Shown here: positions 28,266 through 39,950 of the stretch, piece after piece
Layout: every line of letters begins with the position of its first letter
How positions within the stretch are numbered: the stretch's first letter is position 1
NCBI RefSeq assembly: GCF_023617305.1
Contig: NZ_CP081485.1
Span: 1,106,501 to 1,170,500 of the forward strand
Direction: 5' to 3'
Source of the DNA: Methanobrevibacter sp. TLL-48-HuF1
GTDB lineage: Archaea; Methanobacteriota; Methanobacteria; Methanobacteriales; Methanobacteriaceae
DNA length: 64,000 nt
The notes under the pieces: model-generated
The model's input: only the letters and a program-made list of their open reading frames with translations
Database searches by the model: none
Told to the model about the DNA's origin: nothing
Program-made: the position numbers and the translations under genes

Positions 28266-29333
28266 CTATTCACTGCAAATCTTTTCTATTTTTTTTCTTA
28301 ATCTTTCAACAGAGTTTCCTCTAATTAATGCTGTAAACATTGCACCCCCAGCTCCAACACCTTCTTTAACAAAACCGTCCAGATAATTTTTCAATCCAGG
28401 ATATTCTGCTTCTTCAAAATTAGGGTCTACAATATTGACTGTAATATCTTCATCAATCTGTTTTACAAGGTCAAATAAATCAGCTGTTTCATCATTAGCC
28501 ACAAAAACTGTAGTAGCTAAGTTTATTCTTGAGAAATCAAAATTAGGATTTATGGATTTTACAATTGCACAAACAGCAGCCATTTGTGTTCCCCCGCCTA
28601 AAATTATTGGGATATCTGTAGATATTACAAGTCCAGCCATTCCTGCAAGGGTTGGATCTCCAACAGCTCCAATAGCTTGCATTGCATCAATTTCATCAGT
28701 TTCAGGGTCAAGACCTGCATTTTTCAATCCTTCATCTACTACTTTTGTTTTTAAATCATGAGGATTTGTAGGCATACTTCCGCTGACTTTCTCATTAGCA
28801 TCATATCCAAGAGCTCTTAAGACTCCAAGAGCAGTAGTTGTTCCTGCAGCTATACTTTCTCCGATTACTAGATAATCATGCATCATTGAAAGCTTTGCTC
28901 CAAGTTCTTTTGCATTTTCATAAATTTCCAATGGATTTAAAACTCCTTTTCCGGTTCTGATATCTCTTCCATATTCATTTCCAAGTCTGTTGCATTCTAA
29001 ATGAGGGGTAACTTTAGAACCAGCATCTACTATAACAAATGGTATATCAGCAAGTTGTAAGGATGCTTTAGTCAGCATTGATGGTGTTGGTGCAGCAGTT
29101 TCTCCAACCACTGTTTGTGGAATTTCTTCCATACAATGAACACTTCCATGAACCATTATTTCAGCATCTGCTGCAGGAGTATATTCAGTTAATTCGGGAG
29201 TTGCTCCAGCTCCAGATATTCCAGGTATTTTGGAAGTTTCAGTTGTACCAATTACACATATAAATACTGGTTCCCCATATTTTATTTGGTTTATTAATTC
29301 ATCAGAACCGTATGTTGTTATTCCGTCAATCAT
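28266..29333 (-). CDS. cobT: nicotinate-nucleotide-dimethylbenzimidazole phosphoribosyltransferase-like protein
   Basis: It belongs to the archaeal CobT-like family that activates the lower base of cobamides. The 355 residues include the phosphate-site glycines VIGESIAAGTTTALGVLRALG (about 158-178) and IPIILGGGTQMAAV (about 240-253). Methanogens make pseudocobamides, so the natural base may be adenine or another purine; that is an inference. Its start overlaps the end of the upstream unknown gene by four bases, so the two are coupled. Confidence 0.88.
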   Translation of the reverse strand: MIDGITTYGSDELINQIKYGEPVFICVIGTTETSKIPGISGAGATPELTEYTPAADAEIMVHGSVHCMEEIPQTVVGETAAPTPSMLTKASLQLADIPFVIVDAGSKVTPHLECNRLGNEYGRDIRTGKGVLNPLEIYENAKELGAKLSMMHDYLVIGESIAAGTTTALGVLRALGYDANEKVSGSMPTNPHDLKTKVVDEGLKNAGLDPETDEIDAMQAIGAVGDPTLAGMAGLVISTDIPIILGGGTQMAAVCAIVKSINPNFDFSRINLATTVFVANDETADLFDLVKQIDEDITVNIVDPNFEEAEYPGLKNYLDGFVKEGVGAGGAMFTALIRGNSVERLRKKIEKICSE

Positions 29334-29791
29334 TTATTCACCTTTTTTAATTCTTCAATAATAATTTTATTTTGATTTATAATTTTTTGATTTTGCTTAA
29401 TAATTTTTTCCAACATCTCTTTTTGAGTCAAATCCGTGCTGAATGTTTTTCCGTCTCTGGCTCTTGGAGGTATTTTGATTTCATTTGTTTGAGGTCTTGG
29501 AGGAATCCTATTTTGACTGTCAGAATCTTTTTTAATGTCTTTGGTGTAAATATTTGAGACGGTCTGTTTACTGTTTTCTTCTAACAGTTCCATTAATCTT
29601 GAATCTACTTCATCACCTTTAAGCTGTCCCTGTTCAACTTCAAATCTCAGTCTTTTTTGGATGTTGTATCCCTGGTAAATTGGTATTCCTCTGTTTTCGA
29701 TTTCTTCTTTAAACTCTTCACTAAGGTGTACATCTCCTGTTAATTGCGTAACTCTTTTTTCTTCAGAAGTTTTCGTGCTATAAAATCCCAT
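29330..29791 (-). CDS. unknown protein with C-terminal coiled coil
   Basis: I do not recognise this 153-residue protein. It has a charged N-terminal helical part (HLSEEFKEEIENRGIPIYQGYNIQKRLRFEVE), a disordered middle rich in Pro and Arg (NRIPPRPQTNEIKIPPRARDG), and a C-terminal coiled coil (EMLEKIIKQNQKIINQNKII). No signal or membrane helix is seen. Its stop overlaps the cobT start (ATGA), which suggests a shared transcript, but the protein gives no clue to a cobamide role. Confidence 0.65.
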   Translation of the reverse strand: MGFYSTKTSEEKRVTQLTGDVHLSEEFKEEIENRGIPIYQGYNIQKRLRFEVEQGQLKGDEVDSRLMELLEENSKQTVSNIYTKDIKKDSDSQNRIPPRPQTNEIKIPPRARDGKTFSTDLTQKEMLEKIIKQNQKIINQNKIIIEELKKVNK

Positions 29792-29811
29792 AATTTGTAA
29801 TTTATTTTTGA

Positions 29812-31545
<1,734 letters not shown>

Positions 31546-31762
31546 GAAATCATAATTTAATTCTTTATGTATTGCTGAACCTCTTTTTCTAGTGTATGAA
31601 ATATAAGGGATGAGAGTAAATTTCTAATCAGTTCATATAATTCTGATGCTTATTGATTTTTGCACTAAAACTCTGATACAAAATTTCTTTTGTAGTTATT
31701 TGAAGAATATGCATTCAGCAGTTATTATGTTAATCAGGATAACTGACTGGATATATTAAATA
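31546..31762. other. gap with possible decayed coding sequence
   Basis: No intact gene is present. At about 31700-31750 the plus strand reads LFEEYAFSSYYVNQDN before a stop, which looks more protein-like than chance but has no start. It could be a remnant at the edge of the inserted ATPase genes. Confidence 0.25.
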
Positions 31763-33037
31763 CTATCTTAAACAACCGATTGGAATTACTTTAACACCAT
31801 CCGGACGAGTATATGCATCTTTTCCGCCAGTCAGCACTGCAAGAAATGTGGGATTATCCAATTTTTTATTCTTTTCAATTAACTTATTGATTTTAAGAAG
31901 ATTTTGGGCACCTTCCTCTATTCTTTCACTTCCAAGCTTGCATTCTATTAATGCATATCTTCCGTCTCTCAAGTGAACAACACAGTCAATTTCCAAATCT
32001 GACTTGTCATGATAATATGAAACTTTTCCGCCATAGGAATTTGTATAAACATTTAAGTCACGAATGCATAAATTTTCAAAAATAAATTCGAATGTTTCCA
32101 AATCATTTTCCATTGATTTAGGATTTGCATTCAATGCTGCTACGGCAATTGAAGGATCAATGAATACTTTTTTATTTCCTGATCTGATTGCTGATTTTGA
32201 TTTGATGTTTGGCGACCATCCTCTGTTGTCTTCAATTACAAATAATTTTTTCAAGGCATCAACATATGAATAGTATGTGGGTCTACTTATATCCATAAAA
32301 TTAGCATTAATATCCTCTATAATGGTTTGATTTTTAGCCAGTGGGGAATTGTTTCTTGCAAGCGAACGTAATAATACTCTTACCCTATCAGGATCTCTTT
32401 TAACCCCATCAACAGCAGAAACATCTGTGTTACAAATGTTTTCCAAATAATTATATGCAACAAAGAGTTTGCCTTCTCGGGTTTTTTGATTCAATGAATC
32501 TGGCCAACCCCCACGGCAGGCAGCAAATATCAAATCATCTATTGTTAAAGAGGATTCACAGTCATTAATGTTAATGTCTGGATTGTCAAATAAGTCCATA
32601 ATTGAAATCTGCCCGTTTGATTCACCGCTTTCATACAAACTCATAGGCCTCATTAACATTCTATGGATTCTTCCGGTTCCTGAGTGCATAATGCTGTCTT
32701 CATCAACCACTGTTGAACCGGTTAGAATATATAATCCATATCCTTCGCTTTCATCTACGCTTGTTCTGACGGAATCCCACAATACTGGAGCCACCTGCCA
32801 TTCATCAATCAATCGCGGTTTGTTTCCTTTTAATAATCTGGAAGGCTCTATGTCTGCCCACATCATATTTGTTTTATAATTATCTTTGTCTTGTAGTTTT
32901 AATACACTTTTGGCATGCTGTTCAGCAGTAGTTGTCTTGCCACACCATTTTGGTCCAACAATGAGAATTGCACCAATCATTGTAAGATATTTTTCCAAAT
33001 CTTCATCCAATATTCTCGGCAAATACTTAACAACCAT
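31763..33037 (-). CDS. AAA ATPase with DUF4143 domain
   Basis: The 424-residue protein has the P-loop GPKWCGKTTTA (about residues 28-38), the segment RLIDEWQVAPVLWDSVR, and the arginine-bearing STVVDEDSIMHSGTGRIHRMLMRPMSL typical of AAA_14 ATPases. A winged-helix and DUF4143 region follows, with the nuclease-like DLEIDCVVHLRDGRYALIEC then K, an E-x-K arrangement. Such genes are common accessory genes in archaea and gut bacteria, with no settled function. AAGGAG precedes the ATG. It lies in an apparent insertion between kae1-bud32 and rdgB. Confidence 0.85.
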   Translation of the reverse strand: MVVKYLPRILDEDLEKYLTMIGAILIVGPKWCGKTTTAEQHAKSVLKLQDKDNYKTNMMWADIEPSRLLKGNKPRLIDEWQVAPVLWDSVRTSVDESEGYGLYILTGSTVVDEDSIMHSGTGRIHRMLMRPMSLYESGESNGQISIMDLFDNPDININDCESSLTIDDLIFAACRGGWPDSLNQKTREGKLFVAYNYLENICNTDVSAVDGVKRDPDRVRVLLRSLARNNSPLAKNQTIIEDINANFMDISRPTYYSYVDALKKLFVIEDNRGWSPNIKSKSAIRSGNKKVFIDPSIAVAALNANPKSMENDLETFEFIFENLCIRDLNVYTNSYGGKVSYYHDKSDLEIDCVVHLRDGRYALIECKLGSERIEEGAQNLLKINKLIEKNKKLDNPTFLAVLTGGKDAYTRPDGVKVIPIGCLR

Positions 33038-33297
33038 AATGATTACTCCTTAATTTTACAATTTTTCTATATATTACTTTACAATTTTTCCATATTTTAT
33101 TTTACATTTTTTCTAATACAAAAATCTGTTACTTATTTTATTTAGAGCATTTTGAAAAGCAATATTTTTTTTCGAAAAATAGGTATGTTTTCTTGTCATA
33201 TCGATTGTTTCATCATTTTGGTTCATTTTCATTTTTTGTTTTTTGAATATGCTTGTTTTAAATAATATTGGATAGTGTAACTTAGGCAAGTTTATCA

Positions 33298-34458
33298 CTA
33301 TCTAATTAATCCAGTATCCTGATTTATACGTAAATTTTGCAGGTATAATTTGAAAAGATTACTTTTTAATTTGTATTTGCCTCTTGCTGGTTTGATTATC
33401 ATGTTTTTGTTAATTAAACTTTTTAGCAATGCTGAAGGTTCTGAGTTTAGGTGAGCATTATCTTTGATATGGGAATAGGATAAAATTGTTTCGTTGCTTT
33501 CAGCCATTAAGCATAGTATTTTTCGCTCTTCCGTAGTGGATTTAGAGAATAATGATTTAAATTCACGTTGGGCCAAAATGTTTAAGGAATACACAGATGC
33601 CTTTTTAAACTCATCCATAGTCACTTTATCATCTTCATTTGTTTCTTCAAAGCAGCTGTAAGCTAGGATTTGCATGTAATATGGAATTCCGTTTGATAAT
33701 TCATATATTTCTTTTATGACATTCTCTTCAAAGGCCACATTTTGTTCTTTAGTAGGAATATTGATTGCATCATATACTTCGCCGTATGATAATGGTCCAA
33801 TTAAGTAAGGTTCGAATATCCGTACTGCTGAGTCAAGTTTGTCTTGTATTTTGTTGAAAATGTCTTCTGAACCAGTAGCTACAAACATTATGTTTTTTCC
33901 TTTTAGATTTAATTCTACAAGAGCATTCTGCAAGATACTCAATATCTTCATTGTTTCATCATTGCCCATAATCCTTTGAAGATCATCAAACAACAGGATT
34001 AAAACAGGATTGTCAGAGCCTAGCTCATCATAAATCACGTTTAAAATTTTTTCAAATGCAACTGCAGGGCTGCTTTGGGGAATTTCACGTGATACAGATA
34101 TGCCTCCGATAAATGGTATATTAATACCTAATGAACTTATTTTCTCCCAAAAATGGCTAATATTAATATTTAACGTGTCAGAACATTTTTCTATTATTAA
34201 TGAGTAAATGTCTTCAAAATTTCCTTCCATTAATGGAATTCTAACTGAATATACATCATCAAGATTAGTTATTTCCTCTTGAAATTTTAATAATAAAGAT
34301 GTTTTTCCAATATCTTTTGGTCCATATAATATTAAATGGCCGGGAATTCCTATTTTAGTTGAGTTATATATTTTTTTAAGTTCATTTAATTCATTTTCAC
34401 GCCCAGTGAAATACGAAGGCAAAATTCCAGTTCGTTTTCTAAAAGGATTATTTTTCAT
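33298..34458 (-). CDS. AAA ATPase, ORC/STAND-like
   Basis: This 386-residue protein opens with the typical lead-in FTGRENELNELKKIY, then the P-loop GPKDIGKTSLL (residues 45-55), Walker B VLILLFDDLQRI and the sensor segment IMFVATGSE. The C-terminus is a winged-helix domain (about 310-375). It resembles the AAA_16/ORC-like ATPases often mobile in methanogens. It is unlike its neighbour at 31763 in sequence. AGAGGT precedes the ATG, and a 9-base tandem repeat lies upstream. Function unknown; regulator, defence or plasmid-type roles are possible. Confidence 0.8.
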   Translation of the reverse strand: MKNNPFRKRTGILPSYFTGRENELNELKKIYNSTKIGIPGHLILYGPKDIGKTSLLLKFQEEITNLDDVYSVRIPLMEGNFEDIYSLIIEKCSDTLNINISHFWEKISSLGINIPFIGGISVSREIPQSSPAVAFEKILNVIYDELGSDNPVLILLFDDLQRIMGNDETMKILSILQNALVELNLKGKNIMFVATGSEDIFNKIQDKLDSAVRIFEPYLIGPLSYGEVYDAINIPTKEQNVAFEENVIKEIYELSNGIPYYMQILAYSCFEETNEDDKVTMDEFKKASVYSLNILAQREFKSLFSKSTTEERKILCLMAESNETILSYSHIKDNAHLNSEPSALLKSLINKNMIIKPARGKYKLKSNLFKLYLQNLRINQDTGLIR

Positions 34459-34852
34459 GTTTATAACCTCTGATAATACATTTCATAAAAAACATAAAAA
34501 AAATTTATGTTTCTTATGTTTCTTATGTTTCTCAAGAATTTTGAAATTTACATATAATCAATGCTATTCTAATAATTTTTTAAATCATAAAATAAAAAGT
34601 ATCAATTTTCATAAGAGCATTCGCTAAAGGATTAAGTTTGTAAGAAAAGCAAATAAAACAATAATGTTCAAGTTTTTTACATATTGGGAAATGATAAAAC
34701 TATTGGAAGGGAATTTAAACCATTATTGGAGACTGATGATAATATATAATTACTTTAGATTAGCTAAAATTTCCTAAACAATTAATTGTTCATTTAAATC
34801 TTTTAACTGATTATGGTTAATTTTATAAAAAATTTAGTTCATAATTAACTTT
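34459..34852. other. gap between the ATPase gene and rdgB
   Basis: The stretch carries the tandem repeat described separately, and a possible decayed frame at about 34660-34747 reading VFYILGNDKTIGREFKPLLE then TDDNI and a stop, without a proper start. The end supplies the AT-rich promoter of rdgB, whose ATG lacks a clear ribosome site. Confidence 0.35.
34507..34533. repeat. 9-base tandem repeat, three copies
   Basis: ATGTTTCTT occurs twice and is followed by ATGTTTCTC, in direct tandem, 49-75 bases upstream of the ATPase start at 34458. A related AAAAAACATAAA lies just before it. It could be a regulator site or a simple slippage repeat. Confidence 0.6.
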
Positions 34853-35401
34853 ATGATAACATTTATAACTGGTAACAAACATAAAGTTATAGAAGCAGAG
34901 AATATATTTAAAGATTATGACATTAACTTGGAGCATATTGATTTAGGTTACTGTGAACCTCAGGGAACTCTTGAGGAAGTAGCTATATCAGGTGCAAAAT
35001 ATGCTAGTCGTAAACTTAATAAACCTGTGATTGTTGAAGACGCTGGTTTATTCATAAAAGCTTTAAAAGGTTTTCCGGGAACATATTCTTCTTATGTTCA
35101 AGAAACTCTTGGAAATCAGGGAATATTAAAGCTTTTAGATGGTGTCGATGACCGTTATGCCGAATTCAGGTCAGTTATTGGGTACTGCGCCCCCAATTCT
35201 GAGCCCAAGATCTTTTTAGGTAAGGTCATAGGTGAAATCGCAGTTGAGGAAAAAGGAGATTTAGGTTTTGCTTTTGATCCTATTTTCTATGTTCCAGATG
35301 AAGATAAGACTTTTGGAGAACTTACAACTGAAGAAAAAAACCAGTTTTCACATAGAAAAAATTCTTTAGAAAAATTTATTAAATGGTATTCTGTTCAATA
35401 A
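34853..35401 (+). CDS. rdgB: XTP/dITP pyrophosphatase (Ham1 family)
   Basis: It hydrolyses non-standard purine triphosphates such as XTP and ITP, keeping them out of nucleic acids. The 182 residues show the opening [14 protein letters not shown], the metal-binding [21 protein letters not shown] and the substrate motifs [11 protein letters not shown] and FSHRKNS. The start ATG has no clear ribosome site, so the message may be leaderless. It heads a plus-strand run with rps15, the DHH nuclease and the phosphomevalonate dehydratase. Confidence 0.95.
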   Translation: MITFITGNKHKVIEAENIFKDYDINLEHIDLGYCEPQGTLEEVAISGAKYASRKLNKPVIVEDAGLFIKALKGFPGTYSSYVQETLGNQGILKLLDGVDDRYAEFRSVIGYCAPNSEPKIFLGKVIGEIAVEEKGDLGFAFDPIFYVPDEDKTFGELTTEEKNQFSHRKNSLEKFIKWYSVQ

Positions 35402-35457
35402 TTTTCTAATTTATTATTATGGGCTTACTTTATAACTAATATTAAGAGGTAATTATT

Positions 35458-35856
35458 ATGGCAAGACCAGAATGGGTAACTTACAGTGATGAAGAAATTG
35501 AAGAAATGATTTTAAAATTTAACAAAGAAGGAAAAAGTACCAGTGAAATTGGTATTATCTTAAGAGACCAATACGGTATTCCTAGTGTTAAAGAAGTAAC
35601 CGGTGAAAGAATCACCCAAATCTTAAAAAGAAATGATCAAGCTGGAAAATACCCTGAAGATTTAATGAACTTAATCAAAAGAGCAGTAAATATAAGAGAT
35701 CATTTAGCTGAAAATCCTAAAGATTTACACTCTAAAAGAGGTTTAACTATCATTGAATCTAGAATCAGGAGATTAGCTTCATATTATGTAAATGAAGGTG
35801 CATTACCTGAAGGATGGAGATACAATCCAAAAGAAGCAGCACTCCTTGTTAAATAG
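35458..35856 (+). CDS. rps15: 30S ribosomal protein S15
   Basis: It binds 16S rRNA in the platform of the small subunit. The 132 residues are the archaeal/eukaryotic form with the N-terminal extension [18 protein letters not shown] and the core [17 protein letters not shown], with [19 protein letters not shown] at the end. AGAGGT lies before the ATG. The following gene starts inside its last codons. Confidence 0.97.
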   Translation: MARPEWVTYSDEEIEEMILKFNKEGKSTSEIGIILRDQYGIPSVKEVTGERITQILKRNDQAGKYPEDLMNLIKRAVNIRDHLAENPKDLHSKRGLTIIESRIRRLASYYVNEGALPEGWRYNPKEAALLVK

Positions 35857-37180
35857 AGCTAGTGAAGCTAGTAATGTGCTTAAAGAGCACATAGAAAACA
35901 ACAACGTTATAAGAATTATTTCTCATAACGATGCTGATGGAATTTCAGCAGCAGCTGTATTAGCTAATGCTTTAAAAGAGGAAAAGGTTCAGTTTCACAC
36001 TACAATTGTTCCTCGTCTTAAAGAAGATTTAATAAATCAGTTAAGACATGAAAAACATGATTTGGTCATTTTTTCAGATATGGGAAGTTCTTTTGTAGGT
36101 GAACTTAATTCCTTTAAATGTGATGTTATTATAGCTGATCATCATCAGGTCAGTGATGTTGAAGCAGAAAGCAATGTGGTTCACATAAATCCTCATCTGT
36201 TTGATATTGACGGAAGCAGGGATTTAAGTGGAGCAGGTTCCAGCTATTTGGCAGTTAGGGACCTTGATAAAAAACACTTGGCTTATTTTGCTTTAATTGG
36301 TGCTTTTGGTGATATGCAAGGTCAGGACGGATTTACTGGAGTTAATAAACTCATTATTGATGATGCTAAACAAAGTGGTAATCTGGAAATTCATGACGGT
36401 TTGAAAATAGTTTCCAAATCCTCTGAACCACTTTTCAAGTCTTTAGCTTACACTTTTTCTCCGCCGCTTCCCGGAATAACTGGGGATTTGGAAGGTTCAA
36501 CTGAGTTTTTAGAAAGGATGAATCTGTCTTATGGAATTAAATTTTCTGATTTAGGTGAAGAGGAAAAAGATATTCTTAAAGATGAACTTATTAAGATTAA
36601 TCCGGATATTTTCGGTGACTGTTATACAGTTCCAAAAGAAATACCTCTGCTTCGTGATTTGGAAGAGTATTCATATATTCTTGATGCATGCGGTAAAAAT
36701 AAGAAGTTTGGATTAGGTTTAAGCATTGCTCTTGGAGAACGTGAAAAAGCCTTAAAAACAGCTACTGATTTGCAGCGCAAATATCGCGATCAGCTTGTTA
36801 AAGGTTTGGAATGGATTAAAAAGGAAGGTTCAGTTAATCTTTCTCATATTCAATATTTATACAGTGAAGATAAAGTGTTGAAATCTGTAATGGGTACAAT
36901 AGCTAGTATAGGTTTGTCTATTAACCTGTTGGATGATTCAAAACCTGTTTTAGGATTATCCAGACTTCATAAGGATATTAAAGTTTCCGGAAGAACAACC
37001 AGACAGCAAGTTGAAAATGGAGTTAATTTGGGAAAAGCCTTACAGGACAGTTCCAACAATTTCGGTGGCCAGGGTGGAGGTCATGATATTGCTGCAGGAG
37101 CTATGATTCCATTTGACAGTAAAGACAACTTTTTAAACTTGGTTAATGATATGGTTGAATATCAAATAAATAATGATTAA
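35846..37180 (+). CDS. archaeal RecJ-like DHH family nuclease (GAN type)
   Basis: The 445-residue protein has the DHH phosphoesterase core: [14 protein letters not shown] (the DxD metal motif), FSDMGSS, DHHQV (DHH motif) and the C-terminal [14 protein letters not shown] of DHHA1. Archaeal members act as single-strand exonucleases, some with the GINS replication complex. I start at TTG 35846, overlapping the rps15 stop; the in-frame ATG 54 bases earlier lies well inside rps15. A GTG at 35876 is another option. Its stop overlaps or adjoins the next start. Confidence 0.88.
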   Translation: MLNRASEASNVLKEHIENNNVIRIISHNDADGISAAAVLANALKEEKVQFHTTIVPRLKEDLINQLRHEKHDLVIFSDMGSSFVGELNSFKCDVIIADHHQVSDVEAESNVVHINPHLFDIDGSRDLSGAGSSYLAVRDLDKKHLAYFALIGAFGDMQGQDGFTGVNKLIIDDAKQSGNLEIHDGLKIVSKSSEPLFKSLAYTFSPPLPGITGDLEGSTEFLERMNLSYGIKFSDLGEEEKDILKDELIKINPDIFGDCYTVPKEIPLLRDLEEYSYILDACGKNKKFGLGLSIALGEREKALKTATDLQRKYRDQLVKGLEWIKKEGSVNLSHIQYLYSEDKVLKSVMGTIASIGLSINLLDDSKPVLGLSRLHKDIKVSGRTTRQQVENGVNLGKALQDSSNNFGGQGGGHDIAAGAMIPFDSKDNFLNLVNDMVEYQINND

Positions 37181-37181
37181 T

Positions 37182-38369
37182 ATGTTTTTAACAAAAAAAG
37201 AAGAACAAATGTGTGATGGGGAGTTTGGAGAAACTGTTAGAAAAAGTATGGATATTTTAGTAGCTTTAGGAGATATTTATGGTGCTTCTAAATTGGTGGA
37301 TATCACTTCAGCACAGGTTTCTGGAGTTTCTTATAAAACTATTGGTGATGCGGGACTGGAATATCTTCAGGATTTAGCCAGTGATGATAAAGGAGTAGCT
37401 AGTGTTAATTCTTCCCTAAATCCTCCAGGAACTGATTTGGATAATTGGGAAGCTCTCGGATTTCCAAAAGAATTTTCAGTTAAGCAAAATCAGATTGTAG
37501 AAGCTTACGGCAAACTTGGAATCTCAAAAACATGTACTTGTACTCCTTATCTTGTTGGAAATGTTCCCAGATTTAGAGACCATGTGTCCTGGTCAGAATC
37601 TTCAGCAGTAGCTTATGTTAATTCTGTAATTGGTGCTAAAACTAATCGTGAAGGTGGTCCGGCAGCATTAGCTGCAGCTATTGTTGGTAAAACTCCTCTT
37701 TATGGATTCCATTTAGATGAAAATAGGAAGGCTAATTTAGTAGTGGATGTTGAAACCGAACTCGCAGGTGCTGATTTCGGAGCTCTCGGATATATTGTTG
37801 GGAAAATTGTCGGTGGAGGAGTGCCTTACTTCACCCTTAAAAATATTCCTGATAATAATAATTTAAAAACATTGGGAGCAGCACTTGCCTCATCAGGTTC
37901 AGTAGCTCTTTATCATATGGAGAACGTTACTCCGGAATATGAATTGGCTGCTAAAAGTGAAGCTGATGATCATATTACAATCTCTGAAGACGACATTTTA
38001 GACACCCGTAACAAATTATCCACTACAGCTGATGAACCGGATTTAATCTGTTTAGGCTGTCCTCATGCTTCATTGGAAGAAATAAAAGAAGTTGCAAATA
38101 TTGTCAGGGGAAAATCAATTAAAAATAAATTATGGATTTGTACATCAGTTAGCGTAAAAGCAACAGCTGACAGAATGGGTTATACAAAAGCTATTGAAGA
38201 TTCAGGTGGTAATGTGGTCTGTGATACCTGTATGGTCGTAGCGCCTATTGAAGATATGGGCTTTGAAGTAATTGGTGTAAATTCAGCAAAAGCAGCTAAT
38301 TATGTTCCCTCTATGTGCGGACTTGATGTTGTTTATGATGATGTGGAAAATTTAATTCACTTTGAATAA
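37182..38369 (+). CDS. phosphomevalonate dehydratase large subunit (aconitase X)
   Basis: Aconitase X proteins of archaea dehydrate 5-phosphomevalonate in the archaeal mevalonate pathway to isoprenoids. The 395-residue sequence shows the family marks: [20 protein letters not shown] at the start, [26 protein letters not shown] with cluster/substrate residues, [28 protein letters not shown] and the closing [15 protein letters not shown] prefer ATG 37182 over ATG 37173 because it gives the standard start MFLTKKEE; neither has a clear ribosome site. The small subunit is not in this window. Confidence 0.9.
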   Translation: MFLTKKEEQMCDGEFGETVRKSMDILVALGDIYGASKLVDITSAQVSGVSYKTIGDAGLEYLQDLASDDKGVASVNSSLNPPGTDLDNWEALGFPKEFSVKQNQIVEAYGKLGISKTCTCTPYLVGNVPRFRDHVSWSESSAVAYVNSVIGAKTNREGGPAALAAAIVGKTPLYGFHLDENRKANLVVDVETELAGADFGALGYIVGKIVGGGVPYFTLKNIPDNNNLKTLGAALASSGSVALYHMENVTPEYELAAKSEADDHITISEDDILDTRNKLSTTADEPDLICLGCPHASLEEIKEVANIVRGKSIKNKLWICTSVSVKATADRMGYTKAIEDSGGNVVCDTCMVVAPIEDMGFEVIGVNSAKAANYVPSMCGLDVVYDDVENLIHFE

Positions 38370-38567
38370 TTTTTTCCACTATTTTTTTTAAATTTCAATA
38401 AATTTCTATAGAATACTTTTCAGCTATTTTTCTTAAAAGCGTATTTTATAGGAAACAGTTTATAATTGGTATTGAAAAATATTATTTAAATGCAATTAAC
38501 TTTTTAAGGAATGGTCTTCAACTTTAAATTTAATAAAATCATATAATAATTATAGGTGGATAAATTT

Positions 38568-39950
38568 ATGAATTATTTAGTTATTGGTGCGGGAAATGCC
38601 GGCAGACCTGTTGCAAGGTTGCTTAATAATCAAAATCATAATGTTATTATAACTGATCCGAAACATTTGTCTGATTTTAAACAGGATGTACAAAGTATTT
38701 TAAAACAGATGGAAAAGGAAGGTGTCGTTTTAGATTTGGAAAATGATAATCCTTCTGTTGAGGGTATTGATAAGGTTTATATGGCTCCAAGTTTGCCTGA
38801 CAGTGCACCTATTGCAAAAAAGGTTGCTGAAGCTGATTTAGATGTTATTACTAATGAAGACTTTTCAAAAATGGTAAATGATTTAATTCCTGTTGATATT
38901 ATTGGAATCACGGGAACTATGGGTAAAACAACTACTACATTTATCACAACAAGCATTTTTAAACAGGCAGGTTATAAAGTATGGTCCTGTTCTTCTTTAG
39001 TTAATAATTTAGTTAGTGAAGCTATTATTGATGGCATAGTTAAAGGTAAAGCTCAAAATTGTGATATAGCTATTTTTGAACTTCCTCATGGAACTATCGG
39101 ACTTCTGGATGAATTGGATATTAAAATTGGTCTTTTAACCAATATTGCTGAAGACCATCTGTCTGAATTTGGAGGTTCTCTTGAGAAATATCAGCAACGT
39201 AAACTGATTTTGGAAAAAATGAGTGAAATATTTATTGCAAATAATTCCTGTAGAGACATTATAGCTCCGGTAAGGGACAATGCTCTTTATTATGCTTTAG
39301 ATGATAACTGTGATTTCATTGGAACTGCAGGTGATGAAAAATTAACCGTCAGATATTCAAAAGGGGAATTTACAACACCATTCCACATGGTCAGCTATTT
39401 CTTTGAAAACTCTGTAGGGGCCAGCAGTGTTGCTTTAACTTATGGCGTTTCTCAGGAAGATATTACTGATGCATTATCTGAATTTAAAGGACTTCCGGCA
39501 CATATGGAGGATGTTGGTGAGTACAATGGAAGAAAAGTTATTCTGGATTCTGCATTTTTATATGATGGAATGAAAATCACTCTTGATTATTTTAAAGATG
39601 ACAATGTTGTACTGTTTTTAGATCATTTTGATACATTGTCTAAAAGAGATAAGGCAGAAGTTGGAAAGCTTGTTGGACAATATGTAGATGTTATAATAGC
39701 TAGCGGATTTAATGAAGTTAACCAGAAAGTTGAAATGGATGCGGCATATGAAGTTTTAGATGCTGTTGAAAATCCGAATGCGGTTAAGGTAGCTACCAGA
39801 GATATTACTGAAGCTGCTGCTTTAACATTCAAATATTCCAAACCTGGAGACATTATTTTGCATATGGGGCCACTTATAGCTTATGACAGACTCACCACTG
39901 TTGAAAAAATCATGAAAGGACTTGAAGAGGGAAGTAAAAAATATGAATGA
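38568..39950 (+). CDS. Mur ligase family protein, probable pseudomurein peptide ligase
   Basis: The 460-residue protein has an N-terminal Rossmann-like domain (YLVIGAGNAGRPVARLL), the ATP loop GITGTMGKTTTT (about residue 112) and the Mur central motif LLTNIAEDHLSEFG, then the C-terminal domain with VILDSAF. Methanobacteriales build their pseudomurein peptides with Mur-related ligases, so that role is likely, but which residue it adds is not readable. I start at ATG 38568, since AGGTGG lies 9 bases upstream; GTG 38556 is part of that site. The next ligase gene overlaps it by 8 bases. Confidence 0.85.
   Translation: MNYLVIGAGNAGRPVARLLNNQNHNVIITDPKHLSDFKQDVQSILKQMEKEGVVLDLENDNPSVEGIDKVYMAPSLPDSAPIAKKVAEADLDVITNEDFSKMVNDLIPVDIIGITGTMGKTTTTFITTSIFKQAGYKVWSCSSLVNNLVSEAIIDGIVKGKAQNCDIAIFELPHGTIGLLDELDIKIGLLTNIAEDHLSEFGGSLEKYQQRKLILEKMSEIFIANNSCRDIIAPVRDNALYYALDDNCDFIGTAGDEKLTVRYSKGEFTTPFHMVSYFFENSVGASSVALTYGVSQEDITDALSEFKGLPAHMEDVGEYNGRKVILDSAFLYDGMKITLDYFKDDNVVLFLDHFDTLSKRDKAEVGKLVGQYVDVIIASGFNEVNQKVEMDAAYEVLDAVENPNAVKVATRDITEAAALTFKYSKPGDIILHMGPLIAYDRLTTVEKIMKGLEEGSKKYE

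Noticed and set aside
33113-33298. 61-codon minus-strand frame with GTG start overlapping the stop of the ATPase gene
   Set aside because: Low-complexity Lys/Asn-rich translation, no recognisable features and an AT-rich setting; more likely chance, although coupling to the ATPase cannot be excluded.
34406-34627. 73-codon plus-strand frame over the ATPase promoter
   Set aside because: It runs antisense to the ATPase start and through the 9-base repeat; composition is not protein-like.
31546-34852. Insertion sequence or integrase carrying the ATPase genes
   Set aside because: No transposase, terminal inverted repeats, target duplications or tRNA attachment site are visible.
35792-35845. ATG 35792 as the start of the RecJ-like gene
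   Set aside because: It would lie 65 bases inside rps15; the encoded extension is out-of-frame rps15 sequence.
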